Shown here one piece after another: positions 11,201 through 22,223 of a stretch of DNA of 64,000 nt. The stretch's first letter is position 1; every line of letters begins with the position of its first letter. The DNA comes from Neckera pumila (Eukaryota; Streptophyta; Bryopsida; Hypnales; Neckeraceae), in assembly GCA_963969595.1 (NCBI GenBank), contig OZ018417.1:4590501-4654500 (forward strand), given 5' to 3'. The notes below the pieces were generated by a model. It saw only the letters and a list, made by a program, of their open reading frames with translations, did not search any database and was not told the DNA's origin. The translations under genes were made by a program, and so were the position numbers.

Positions 11201-13613
11201 AGAACCTCAGAATAACACACTTAAAGAATTTCAATCTAGTTCTTTCTGACCTCATTTGTCATGGAACAAGAGTTCTATGTAATTATCGTGATGCCCTTTG
11301 AAATGGTCACCACATCGTGGTGAATTTTAAGCATTCAGGACTCTGTTTTGCTTATCTTTCTGTTGTTCACTGGGACAGGTATGGGCCTCGTGCACACGGT
11401 GAAGAAGTGATGTCCATGTATGGCAACTCTCGTGCTCAGGGTTTTGGTCCTGAGGTGAGGAAATCCCAGATGTTGATGGAATTTGCTCGCATTCTACTTA
11501 TTAAACGAACTATATAATTCAGAAGTAGTTGATTTGGAATTTTTTTCGTTTGTGGGAAACACATTGCAAGTAGTTACATGCATACCACTCTGGCTTCCTT
11601 TCCAATTCATCTTATTGCGAGCCCAATGATACGTTGCATTACAGGTGAAACGGCGGATCTTGATGGGGACATACGCTTTGTCAGCTGGCTACTATGATGC
11701 ATTTTACAAGAAGGCTCAACAGGTCCGACTTGTTGACTAACTTATGAATAATGCAAAAGTACGAGTTTGTATGCTGGATTTGTTTAGGAACTGGGATTGT
11801 CTTTCATAACCTGGGGGATTTTTGAAGGGTCTTTCAGTTATTCTGAACATTTGTGTGTTTCAATTGACATGAGTCAGGTGCGAACAGTTGTTCAGCAGGA
11901 CTTCAAAAGTGCTCTTCAAGAAGTCGACTTACTTATTTCACCAGTGGCGCCCACAGCTGCATATAGGATAGGTATAAACTGCCATTGTCAGACAATGGAA
12001 ATGGAAGACTTACCTTTTCTACGCCCATTATTCCAACCCTTTCTATGCAATTGGAATTGTTAGGAAAAATAGCTTCCTGAATGTAGGTTCTTCTTTTCTC
12101 TCTATGGACAAAACGCAAGGTATGTAGGTTATGTAGGTTATGGAGGTTTTCAAGAACTCCATGGAGATAAAAATCATTGGAATAAGAAAACCAGAAAGAT
12201 AAAACAAAAAAAAGAAAAAAAAGAGAAAAAAACATGCAAAATATAGAGATACAAGACTTGATCTTAGAAAAGATCAAAGACGAAGACATTTACCGAGAAA
12301 AAGACGGCAGATTTCAATCGGCAGAGAAGATCGTGAAGATACTAAAGGAAAAAACAGCCTTAAAATACTCGAAGTCATTTCCCAAGATCGATCAATTTTA
12401 TATGTATCATCCAGGAGTGGGAATTTAAATAGAATTCTCAAATAATGAATTAATCGTCTTGGTAAGTAAAATCTTTATGTATTCGAATCTAGGTTACCCG
12501 TCCGTCCCCCTTGCGGAAGCTCTATCTAAACAAATCCGATTGTCCCATGATGCTCTCTTCGGAGAGCCAATAGTTGATAGAAGATATGTCGTTTTTACCA
12601 ACGGTTTATATGACCTAGAAACAAATCAAGCTGGGAATTGGACTCCGGAAATATTCCTAACCACGAGTTTGCCATTTCCTTCTGCCTAGTTTTCCGCACC
12701 TGATCGAACAACAATGTTCATTTCATTAAAGTTTAGCTGTTCGTCATCACACCTGAAATTCAAAATTGTGGTCAGTCCATGTGTCTTTCACTAGACTACC
12801 ATACGGTACTATGGTTTAGGTTGATGCCCATCAAAGCTTATTCTGAGTCTGACAGATAAGGGTGCTTATCTATCTTTCCAAAATTGTGTGCAGGCGAGAA
12901 GGTGAACGACCCATTGGCTATGTACGTTGGAGATCTTATGACGGTAAGGATTGTTACAACCTTGCACCACCTTACATAGACTTGCTCTGAGTTTGGTCCT
13001 GAACCAGTTAATTTATGCAGTTCCTTGCGTCATGTTTAATTTGTATTATTGATACTAGTACGCGTATATTTGGCTCACATCTCCAGCATTGAGAGCAGAT
13101 AGTAGGACTCAAAAGTGAATTCTACTTTGTGCTGTGACTAGAATTCAAAACACTAACATTGCTTGGATTGAACAGGTGAATGTGAATCTGGCCGGACTTC
13201 CTGCCCTTGTGGTTCCATGTGGCCTTGCCAAGGGCGGAACTGGTGGTCTGCCTGTTGGCCTTCAGATGATTGGTCCTGCATTTGGAGAGGTAAATTACAA
13301 GCACGCTCTCTAGAAATTGTGGCAATAAATGCGTTTTCATTGTTGGTTCTGCTCTGGAAATGCGGAGCACTTTACTTGCTTCTGTCCAGTTAATATGGTG
13401 CTTGTAATGCTTTGCTGGGAAGCTCCCTTTGTGATTGTAGATGACTTTTTGTCTACCTTTATCAAGCTTCTACCTCCTGGTAGTACTTTGGTGATCTGGT
13501 CATTCTTATGTAAAGTGTTGATGCTTTCTTTGCAGGAAAGTTTGTTGCGTCTTGGACACATATTTGAGCAAACACTGCATTTGAGCTTCTGCGCTCCAAC
13601 TCTACTAGCTTAG
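8228..13613 (+). CDS. GATA: Glutamyl-tRNA(Gln) amidotransferase subunit A, organellar (10 exons)
   Basis: Inferred join: 8228-8809, 9816-10127, 10771-10950, 11091-11185, 11379-11454, 11645-11722, 11878-11971, 12894-12943, 13176-13289, 13536-13613; 1659 nt, 552 residues, all GT-AG and in frame. Residues 1-58 are Ser/Arg-rich with few acidic residues, like a chloroplast/mitochondrial transit peptide. The amidase-signature domain follows: catalytic Lys K134 in GVPIGVKDN, then [17 protein letters not shown], cis-Ser S209 in [10 protein letters not shown], nucleophile S233 in [10 protein letters not shown], a [11 protein letters not shown] block, and [16 protein letters not shown] plus [21 protein letters not shown] later. 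The Ser-cisSer-Lys triad is complete. Known: GatA releases ammonia from glutamine within GatCAB, which converts Glu-tRNA(Gln) to Gln-tRNA(Gln) in organelles. Start: an upstream ATG at 8159 is in frame but soon stopped. Introns 1 and 7 hold foreign or duplicated sequence (listed separately). Confidence 0.92.
8745..9160 (+). repeat. Tandem duplication spanning the GatA exon 1 end and intron 1 start
   Basis: The exon 1 end (about 8745-8809) and the following intron segment to about 8956 recur at about 8957-9160. The copy keeps the coding stretch with few changes ([12 protein letters not shown] retained, followed by SESSAH), and the intron part repeats the TTAAACCCTTAAGCGCTCC block and the GAATGTCTTGTTCAAATA block with about 85-90% identity by eye. 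In the copy the 5' splice site CAG/GTTGAT has become CAC/GTCGCC. The copied exon would not be needed for a normal transcript; exon 1 joins exon 2 in frame without it. Confidence 0.8.
9239..9362. repeat. Small inverted repeat in GatA intron 1
   Basis: GTAGAATGTAGAATCG near 9247 faces CGATTCTACATCTGCC near 9335, with ATAAGC outside both arms, giving a foldback of about 120 bp. It may be a short MITE remnant; no target duplication is certain. Confidence 0.35.
9465..9640 (+). repeat. Dispersed repeat shared between GatA intron 1 and the 39.9-kb region
   Basis: The segment with GATTCTGGTGATATAAAATT, a TATATTCTT run and GATCAATCCAATTAATCG aligns with about 39935-40035 (GATTCTGGTGATGTATAATT, then ATGATCAATTCAATTGG) in the same order and spacing. 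It is a low-copy repeat of unknown type. Confidence 0.55.
12234..12689 (+). pseudogene. Broken D5/P4-type primase-helicase-like fragment inside GatA intron 7
   Basis: Seen: from ATG 12234 to TAG 12689 a single frame runs 151 codons, interrupted by one TAA at 12426-12428, exactly after [10 protein letters not shown], with the same frame resuming at once. The later half contains [13 protein letters not shown] and then [11 protein letters not shown]. Known: plasmid/phage/cyanobacterial P4/D5 primase-helicases carry a Trp-containing box followed some tens of residues later by NGvldl-T and an l-T-lPy motif ahead of the SF3 helicase core. Inference: a remnant of such a gene's central N-terminal part. 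No Walker A follows, so it is truncated as well as stopped. A purine-rich tract (12180-12232) precedes it. Alternatives are an unrelated mobile-element ORF or chance; the resemblance comes from memory of motifs only. Confidence 0.4.
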
Positions 13614-16600
13614 CTGTAACCGTATATATCATTGTAGGCAGAGGATTCAACTTGGGTTAGCTGACATTAGGTCTTTATTTTTTCATTCAATGAAATCATT
13701 CAACAATTTTGCTACTTGTGTTTCATTTGTGAATTATGGACATTGGGGACTTGTTGACAGTGAGGGCTAGTTTTGTTGTTCCTTTAGTGGCGTCAACTTC
13801 TTAGATAACCTTAGTCACCGTAAAGGACGTACAGTTAACATTTTTTCACCTAATTTTTTGTGGGAGTTGTTTGAATGCATTTTCAGTGAGTAGTATTGGT
13901 ATTCCCTCATTATGGTATTATTGACTTTTCAAAAGAAGAAGATGCTCAATCCATGGATCATCTTTGTTGTGCATTTTGGTCACTTTTTGCTCTTTAGTCT
14001 TGATGTGAATTTTAGCCATAAAAATGATGTTTTTCGAGTTTGAGGCAAAGTAATGAAATAAATTTTATGAAGTTTCATTTCTACTCCAATTGAAAATTAT
14101 GAAAAAATTTTAATATTTGATATTTGATTGCGATTTGAACTTTGGATCTGTAATCCTTGGTTGTTGATTTTCTAATTTTAGAATGTTACATGATGTTTTG
14201 CACTACCAAATATATCTATGGAGAAATTTTCAAATTTTTGGAGCATATTTCGTATTTAATATGAATTCTTTTCATGTTATCCTTAAAACATTTATAGTAA
14301 TTTCAAATTTTCACTAAAGAATCTGAAAACTTTAAGACTTACAATATAGAAGACATGTAATTTTATCTTTGAAAAATAAATATAAAAAATTTCATTCTTA
14401 TATAGTTGCAAAATGGCATCAACTAGAGAAGTAGACAATCTCTTACTTCTTTAAAAATTGAAATGAATACACTAGCTCTCCCATTAGAATATTGAAGGGA
14501 AACCATGTCAAAATATCATCTTGCTACTGCTATATAGTGGGATTTATTACTTCAATACAATTTGGGAGATGATAGTATTAACACGTATACATGTCCTTTG
14601 TCTTTTGAGGCCCTATAATTTTTCAAAATTTTGAAAGAATTGGATATATACAATGAGCAAGTTCAAAAGTTCAAAAGATGTGGAATAATATATGTTTGTA
14701 TATATGCATCCATATACATAACCACATTTGCATGTATCTTTATCCATATATCATATCATATATTGTATTTGTCTTACAACATGAGACATGATACAAGGTT
14801 GTTAATTTTGGGATGATGTTACACTAATTATACTAAGAAGAAATAGTAAAGGGGGGCATAGTGCCATCTACAACATTAGTGACACTACAAAATTTTATTT
14901 TGTGGTCATTAGTACAATACAATAATATTTCAACTTGTGCTAATTCAAAATAGTGTGACTTTGGTAAATTAGAATGTCACTTGTACAATCAATTTAGTCA
15001 ATTAGCATGTCTAAAGTAAAGTTATGTACCTAAAGCAAACATCCCAGCCATTGGAGTATTCATAGCAAGAAAATGCCCTAGTGAAGAAGTGAATATATAA
15101 GCTAGCTAGATTCAAGTATTACAAATAGCAGATGAAAAAAATATCACAAATTTGTCTATGCTTTATTTTCAACTTGTGTAATTTTATTGCAATTTTTTTA
15201 TAAGCAATAGAAACGTTGTTGGAATTACACAATTCATCTAAATATTTGAATTAAACTTCTTCAAATATTTTCAAGTCTATGAGAATTTTTTTCAAATTTT
15301 TCTTTGTACGAATGTCCAACCAATATTCCTTCAAAGATTAATGATATATATTTTGGATATTTAAGTATTTCAATATATTTATAGGATTGGTTTTGGAAAG
15401 AAAATTATTTAATTAGAGAATTTTGCAAATAAATTGGATTCAAAGAAAATTTAATTTGTTTTTGTCGTAAGTGATCACAATTACAACTTAGTAGGCAACC
15501 CTATACATGTCCCCAGCAAGTAGTCTAAGTGTCTGTACAACAAAAACAAGTACATGATTATAATAAATTAGTAGAGTAACAACAAATGACCACAAGTAAC
15601 AAGTGACTACAAGTTATCCTTTAGCTAGTGACTACAATTATCCCTAAGTACTACAAAGTCCATATTTTGTATGATGAAAAGAATGTTTTAGGATGATGTT
15701 TCATTTAAGCAATTTTTCAGTTATTCAAAGTCTCGTACTTGAATGTTTAAAAAAAAAACTTTCTTTTTGACCAATCTATTGAAATTGAAATAAATAATAT
15801 AATTTTATAAATATATTAACAAAAATATGCAAAATTAAAAAATTGATTTAGGACTTAAGAGGGTTATTTTAGTTCTTTCATACTTAGAATATAAAAAATT
15901 GTTTATAATAAGGTAAGTCTTATAATCCATTTTTGCTCCTTTTCTGAGAACTAGAATTCAATTTATTGTTGCAATCACCTAAAATTTATAAATTCTAAAA
16001 TCACTTTTACTAATGAAAAATGATTGTCTCCAATGAGGGAAATTATAAAATGCATAGTTGATATTGCTATTGATAAGGACATCTTAGAGATACTGAGCAA
16101 CCCTTTAAAGGCTACTTTGCCTTTTATACAAAATTTGACAAAAAATGGAGAATGAAAGAAAATTATATTTGGTCTAACTGTGTAGGTGGATAGATGTATA
16201 TGCCTATAAATATACAAAATTATTACTAGCATTATCAAAATACTTCTACATTATTGATTACAATAGACTTATTTAATCAATTTTATGTGTGAGAATGAAT
16301 GTTAAAAGATGATTTAAAAGCACTTCCAATGAATGCGGTGATAAAAGATAGGTCATAATTGAAGCCAAAAATCTTTGCAACATGGTAAAAGCATGACAAA
16401 TTGGGATTTACATACCATATTGTTATGAAGAATACTATTTATATAGTGATGAAATTATAACATGTCTTTAATATATGAATTAGTCCAAATCACAACAAAA
16501 CTAATTTTCAAAATCATGTAGAATACATCATATTTATATTTGGAAGGTGTCATCTAGTATTCTTTCCAATTCATAATAATGACATTCTTATAACCTAGGC

Positions 16601-16881
16601 ACCATATCAATACTATAACAATGTATGGATTTTCTTTTTGGAGCTGTATAAAGCTCTCAAACTCCTAAATTACTTATCCAAATCAAATTGAACTTGCACA
16701 CAAGATGAAGAATTCCCATAGGCACAACCAATCATCTCCAATCTCAAAATATTCTCATAATTGTCTATTGGACAACCAAAAATGGTTTGCATAGCCAATC
16801 TCAAAATATTCTCATAATTATCCCTTGGGTAACCAAACATGGTTGTATGGTCTTTTGAAAAGATAAAGCAAAGATAAAGGC
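13614..16881. other. AT-rich intergenic spacer, no gene seen
   Basis: GatA 3' flank followed by very AT-rich sequence with frequent A/T runs. Short open frames lack any recognised domain. A two-copy direct repeat lies near the end (16736-16846). No RNA gene was noticed. Confidence 0.5.
16736..16846 (+). repeat. Two-copy tandem repeat of about 62 bp
   Basis: The unit CCAATCTCAAAATATTCTCA plus ATAATT.TC.(A/C)TTGG(A/G)(C/T)AACCAAA recurs about 62 bp apart with a few substitutions. Confidence 0.7.
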
Positions 16882-17136
16882 GGGTTACACTAGGGTCCAA
16901 GACCAAGTCCAAAAAAACCCTGAAATCAAGCAACTCTATTGATTAAGAGCTAGAAATTGTTTACACTTGTTGAAATTGTTCGCTTGAAATAACAAGGTTG
17001 TGAGATGGTTTCCTTCTCCGATTAAGAGCTTGAAAATTGTTGAAATGAGCTACCTGGATCTGATTAGGAGTTCATTGAGTCCGGAATGGGGCACCCTAAA
17101 CCAATGAACTCTTGATCGTGGACCCTAGTGTAACCC
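16882..17136. mobile_element. MITE-like element with 18-bp terminal inverted repeats
   Basis: GGGTTACACTAGGGTCCA at 16882-16899 is matched by its exact reverse complement at 17119-17136, giving a 255-bp unit with no coding capacity. The interior repeats GATTAAGAGCT(T/A)GAAA. A 28-nt internal segment (16992-17019) recurs exactly at 17988-18015. Superfamily is not assigned because target duplications are unclear. Confidence 0.6.
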
Positions 17137-18218
17137 CACCCCAAATCGGTAAGTTTTCAATTCCCAAACATGAGATGCACAAGTGGATTCTCATCTAATA
17201 ACTAGCTAGGATAGGTGCAAAATTAGGTTTAGTACAGTTTATTTGACTTTAACTGATAAAGGGCAAATAACGGAGCAATAAACCTTGCAGCTTTTGAAAA
17301 TACAATTTATTTTCACAAAATTGTGGTTCTGTTGAGCCAACACAAATATCACAAGAACAACACAGAATATTCACAAACTGACATAGATAATTGAACGCTC
17401 CACGGGTTTGGAAATCCAGCATCACATTGTCCACAATTGAGCAGAAATATCATGCCGACATTTCAAGACAATCGCGTAATTCGATCTAATTGTTATTCCG
17501 CAGCAAGCACGACTTCGTGAACATGTTTCAAAATATCAAACAAAAGCCATCGCAGTCCCCCTACTCAGCAAATGTACATTGTGCACAATCGAAACAACCT
17601 AAATTCGGTGCTTCCCAAGTCCAGGGGTAATTCAAAGTAGAAAGACCATGCCTCCAGTATGCAGAAGGGCTAAGGAGAGTTAAACTTCGAATTCATGATC
17701 CGTCCCTGCTGCTCCAGTCTGCAAAACAGATATCCGATTACGAATGCTACATATACGAGAACCTACTTAATGGCCTTAGAATACACAAACCATATTTGCT
17801 CCAAACTTGTGAATGGTACTTCGATGAAGTGAACAGGTTCATTCGTTTCAAGGTTGTGATACTTCTAACGCCCATCGAGAATAAAACAAAATGAATTGTC
17901 AATGTCATCAAATCTTCATCGATATGACACTAACACCTCAGTCGACTCATACAAGCAGAATTGTGTGCGATTAGAATGGAAGAAATGACAAGGTTGTGAG
18001 ATGGTTTCCTTCTCCAGCAGCAGCACGGTTATTGATCAATTACTCTAACGAAAAGCAATCCTAAATTGATGTTAAAACATTGATCTGGCCGGGACAGAAG
18101 TGGAGATCAAGCTACCCCTGGTTAGTGCACTGGAGGTGAAAACCCTAATATCTGTACCCTAATGTATTCAGAGGATGGGTGTTCTTACAATTTCAAAATG
18201 TACTCCCATGTAGTTGCC
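17137..18218. other. 3' flank of the proteasome gene
   Basis: Moderately AT-rich spacer downstream of the minus-strand proteasome gene; its 3' UTR and poly(A) site should lie here. It contains the second copy of the 28-nt repeat (17988-18015). No other gene is visible. Confidence 0.45.
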
Positions 18219-18971
18219 CTAATTACTTTCCTCCGCTGCTTGCGTGATTCCGTGCTTCACCAGCAGCTTGTTGAGATTCTCGGGACTGCACACCTGGTAC
18301 TGGAACACGCCCTCCGGACTCAAACTGATCTCCGCGAGCTCCAGCTTCTCGGCCGACAGGGACGTGCTATCCATGGTCTTGCTCAACACCTTGAGCGCCA
18401 ATTGCACCCCTTCCTCCCTCGTCATGTCCTCCTTGTAGTCCTGCTTCAGCATGGACTGAGCGGCCTGGTTGTTGGCCCCAATGGCACCCGCCTTCCATCC
18501 CCCGTAATTCCCACTGGGATCCGACATATACAACTGGAACCCGAAGTTCTTATCGTACCCTGCGAACAGAAATGACACACCGAAGGGACGAAGACCACCA
18601 AACTGAGTGTACCCCTGTTTCGTATCGCAAAGCGACTGTACCAACTGCTCCACCGGGATGGGCTCCTGGTACTGTAGCGTGTAGCGCTGGGCAGCCAGCC
18701 GGGTGGTGTTGATGAGGATGTTGGCGTCCGCCATGATGCCGGCCACGGCGCATGCAACGTGGTCGTCGATCTTGTACATCTTCTCCGTGGATTTCAAAGT
18801 CGCCAGAAGCTTGGAGGTGATGCGCTTCTCCGCGGCCAGGACCACGCCATCCTTGGCCAACACGCCGACGGCCGCCCCGGCGTTGCTGATCGCCTCCATG
18901 GCGTATTCGACTTGGTAGAGACGACCCTCCGGAGAGAAGATCGTCGTCCGACTATCATAGCGACGAGACAT
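18219..18971 (-). CDS. PAC1: 20S proteasome subunit alpha type-4 (alpha3), intronless
   Basis: A single 250-residue frame, the same length as plant PAC1. Residues 1-25 carry the proteasome alpha signature ([17 protein letters not shown]), which forms the N-terminal gate helix of alpha subunits. It is followed by [46 protein letters not shown] and [18 protein letters not shown], all hallmark alpha-subunit stretches. Known: alpha subunits form the outer rings of the 20S core, are not proteolytic and dock the regulatory particle in cytosol and nucleus. The start ATG at 18971 is fixed by the conserved N-terminal signature. Lack of introns may be normal for this gene in plants and is not read as retroposition. 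An AAACCCTAA telo-box lies just upstream. Confidence 0.96.
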   Translation of the reverse strand: MSRRYDSRTTIFSPEGRLYQVEYAMEAISNAGAAVGVLAKDGVVLAAEKRITSKLLATLKSTEKMYKIDDHVACAVAGIMADANILINTTRLAAQRYTLQYQEPIPVEQLVQSLCDTKQGYTQFGGLRPFGVSFLFAGYDKNFGFQLYMSDPSGNYGGWKAGAIGANNQAAQSMLKQDYKEDMTREEGVQLALKVLSKTMDSTSLSAEKLELAEISLSPEGVFQYQVCSPENLNKLLVKHGITQAAEESN

Positions 18972-19014
18972 GGTGGCTGCGAATCAAAGCTCCGTCGTGA
19001 TACAACAAATGACC

Positions 19015-19023
19015 AAACCCTAA
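19015..19023 (-). promoter_or_regulatory. Telo-box upstream of the proteasome gene
   Basis: AAACCCTAA lies 44-52 nt upstream of the start codon (as AAACCCTAA on the plus strand). This motif is common in plant promoters and leaders of housekeeping genes. Position and context fit, but function is inferred. Confidence 0.4.
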
Positions 19024-19196
19024 TGTTGCGCAAATGACAATTGCATCAACACAACAAGGTGGAGGAGTGCATGGGAAAGGCGCCCGAGGGAGACGACGAA
19101 GGCCACGGTGAAAGGAGCTTTCCACGCCCACGGGATCCCCTTAAGCTCAGTACCCGTGACGCTGGGAACGGACTGCAAACGTAGAACTCAAGGTAA

Positions 19197-20207
19197 GCTT
19201 AGGAGGTCCATAAATCGCTCATTTAACCCCAAAATGACCCTGGAGTTTCCTGAGCTTCTAGAATGTGCTCTAAATTGAACAAAAAGCCAAATTTTTTATA
19301 AGTTGTATCAATTATTTCTGAGTTGTAACCGTATAAAATCAAAACTAAGTTGTAACCGTATAAAATCAAAACTAGACATATTAGAGATCACATTGGAAAA
19401 GAAAACACAACAATATATCTTACGGATTGAAAGATTATAATGTTTGATCATGAGGGTGTTATAACTATGAAAGTGATTTGAAGTCTTTTAATCCTCTTTT
19501 CACATGTCAAATCTAAAAACTTGGTCACCAAAAAAATATGAGGTTAAAGAACCTAACATGCATAATCCCAATCAATTTATGACTTCTCAAAATCTACTCT
19601 ATAATTTTTTTAAATGAATTTCTAGTATGATTTTTTCTCAAAGATCTAGTGTATTTGAGGCTCATTCTAAGAGCCCTCAACACTACAGAAAGTCAAGATT
19701 GCAATGGACACCCATGCACAAAATCTTGATTGGAAAATTCGTAATCAATCATTTTCAAAATCAAATTTTTTGAAACTAAAACTAAACTTCAAAAATAAGT
19801 TTTTAAAAATATAAACTATTAAAAATAATAATTTGGTAAGGATTTATTTAACTTCAAAAATTGGTCAAGGATACATTCTGTCCTTAGGGTCATTTTGGAG
19901 TCAAGAGCTAAAACTGCGTTTTGGGGAGGTGAAACTACTTGAAATTAATTTTTCAATAAATTTTTCTTGAAAGACAAGTGGAATTAGCTTTTCAACCTAA
20001 GTTGTTTCATATTTTTTGGAGCTTTGTGGAATTACTTATGAAATTTTGAAGTTGAAATGGCACAGAGCTCTAAAATTGCCCACCTCCTCAAATATATATT
20101 GTTTGTACATTGCTAAAGGCTATAAAAAAGTAGCATGTACAAATAGTGTACATTTGAAGAGGTGGGCAATTTTAGAACATGTGCGCTTTTAGAACTTCTT
20201 ACCTTAA
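19197..20207 (+). mobile_element. Family A foldback element, probably interrupted or expanded
   Basis: A left end resembling TTAGGAGGTCCATAAA lies near 19200 and a degenerate right end AGAACTTCTTACCTT near 20205. From 19885 on, the sequence follows the other family A copies (GGGGAGGTGAAA, TTGAAAGACAAG, TTTTTTGGAGCTTTGTGGAA, TTGAAGTTGAAATG). The region 20073-20178 is a hairpin with arms of about 40 bp ending in CTAAAATTGCCCACCTC. The stretch 19250-19885 is extra relative to the other copies. Two tandem copies of a 28-bp AGTTGTAACCGTATAAAATC unit lie at 19320-19374. Confidence 0.5.
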
Positions 20208-20844
20208 GTCTGGTTTATCCAAGTGGAATTATTGATATTTTTAATTTTTTATTCCACGTGAAGTCAAATGTAAGAAATGTTAAGGGCAATTTAATATAAA
20301 AATATTTTCTTTGTTGAAGTCAACTAACAACATTTATTATGAATACAACCATATAACAAAAGCCTTTTAAGTGTGGATTTTTTTATGAATTTATGAAGTG
20401 TGTTGCTTACATGTGGCCCAAAAGAATCTTTGGACTATCCCAAAACTAAAAAAAAGTGTATCCATAATGGTCATGTTACTCTCTCGATCAAAGCAATCAC
20501 AATATTTACTAAAACGGTCTCAACGTCAAGGCCTCAAAAAAACTACTTTTAATAATGGATTAATAATCACAAGGTAAAAGTTTGTTATCGTCACCGAGGA
20601 CATTGATTGTAGCCACTAAGTCAACCCATTGCATCAAATGATCTTGAAGTTTGGGACCGGATAGGGGGATTGGGTGTCTCCAGTTAGACTTTCTTTCAAA
20701 AAGGGTAAACAGTAACTTAAGGTAAACCAACCTATAATAGATGGACAAAAACAGCCATCACAATGACCTTAGAAATGGCCCATAAAAGTCTTGCATCAAG
20801 TAACTCTTGACAGCTTCTTTTCAATAAAGGAGATTTGGGCTACA
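20208..20844. other. AT-rich spacer, no gene seen
   Basis: Low-complexity AT-rich sequence between a family A and a family C element; nothing coding was recognised. Confidence 0.45.
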
Positions 20845-21768
20845 TTAACCCCTAAAGGACCAAGTGTCCATTCAACGGACAAGTGGAATTTTGGGCACGT
20901 ACCTACGGTCCCATTTTTTGTTTTGTTTTTTGAAACTTTTTTGAAGATAGAAAACGGATTATCTTTGTGGGAATATAACTTTGTTTTGAATCGGTGCCCA
21001 GGAACAAAAGTTTTGCTCAAAACAATGGAGAGGGGGGGAGGGGGGGGAGGGGCATAGGCAACAAAAAATATTTCAAAAATTTGAATTTCAAAAAAAAATT
21101 CTCATAGATTATATTTTTATCTATAGGGAAAGCTTTGATTCATTCCATTTGCATTTGGTATGAAAAAGTTACAGACAATCTTGTTTTTTGGGCAATTAGA
21201 GCATCTTCTTCCACAAAATAACTTAAAGGATTCATTTCTGAATGCGATTTTTATAACTAAAAAATAAATAAAATTTTATGGTTTAGTTTGCTTGCTAGAA
21301 TAATCTCACCATTGGGATCAATGTCTTTTAATCCTATTTTAGAGATATTAATAATTTAGATTTTCCTTCTATCTTGTGCCTACTTCTACTTAACAATTTT
21401 TTAAAGTACAAAAATTAGTTTTTTTTTAATTTTTTTTTCCTAAACTCTCAACTCAATTCTCTACCATAAAGATTTAAAGCTCAAAACTCTGTAGTGCAAA
21501 AAATTAAAATTAAGAAGGTTCAAAGTCAAATAATGCAGTCCTGCAATGTGTTGAAAAACATGTTTTTTTCACTTTGAACACTGATATCTTGCAATCTGTG
21601 CGGTCAAAATTCTGAAATTTTCTCCACAAAATTTCATACTAGTTAGGTGTAAGGTCCTACGGTTAGATGTGGAAAAAAAAATTCAAAAAATTTTACTCTT
21701 TACTATAGAAATGGCAGTTTTGAATGTATTTTGGCCCAAAAAAAGGGCCTTGGTCCTTTAGGGGTTAA
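20845..21768. mobile_element. Family C element, TTAA-flanked (piggyBac-like ends), copy C1
   Basis: Left end TTAACCCCTAAAGGACCAAG and right end its exact inverted match, 20 bp including TTAA; 924 bp in total. No transposase is encoded, so the element is non-autonomous. It aligns with C2 (40466-41390) through shared stretches such as GGGCAATTAGAGCATCTTCT, CTTCTACTTAACAATTTTT and ACTCTCAACTCAATTCTC. It includes a G7-A-G8-A-G4 tract (21032-21052). Known: piggyBac elements insert at TTAA and have termini starting CCC; assignment is inference. Confidence 0.65.
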
Positions 21769-21957
21769 ATTGAAGTAGTGGTAACAATGAAAGTTCATGA
21801 ATGATGGTGATGGAGTGATTTGTGACTGGAATAGGAATTTCAACCTTTGGAATATAAGATGAAATTTTTATAGGCCTTGATATTGTGGTCATATTTGGTA
21901 CTACTGATGATTGCATTAAGTGAGTGAGATGATATCTATCAATACACTTTCTATTTA
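21769..21957. other. Short spacer
   Basis: Sequence between family C copy C1 and family D copy D2; nothing was recognised. Confidence 0.4.
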
Positions 21958-22223
21958 GAGGGGATTTGGGAGCCTTGGAAGATTGTTATAGGCCCGTCCC
22001 TAATCTGGGCAGATTCGGTGAACGGTGGTATAGGCATGTAAGAATTTTAAAAAATAAAAAATAAAAAAACTTACCAAAACATCATTTTAAGCAAAAAAAA
22101 ATTATTTTTATTTTTCCAAAAATGACGTGGCCGTTGTTGTGCCACGTTAGCTGCTGCAACTAAGTTTCCGCAGTCTGGGAATTCAAGGGAACTCACAGTC
22201 TTCCCAAAACCCCAAATCCCCTC
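21958..22223. mobile_element. Family D MITE (TA-flanked), copy D2
   Basis: GAGGGGATTTGGGAGCCTT at the left and CCCAAATCCCCTC at the right, each bordered by TA; 266 bp. The interior has an A/T-rich centre and flanking GTGGC..GCCAC and GGGAACTC blocks shared with the other D copies. Non-coding. Confidence 0.65.

Noticed and set aside
18162..18575. 137-codon plus-strand frame over the proteasome gene
   Set aside because: Antisense shadow of the conserved PAC1 frame; no conserved protein of its own.
18219..18971. Possibility that the intronless proteasome gene is a retrocopy
   Set aside because: The frame is full length and intact, has an upstream telo-box, and shows no poly(A) tract or flanking direct repeats; an intronless state can be normal for this gene.
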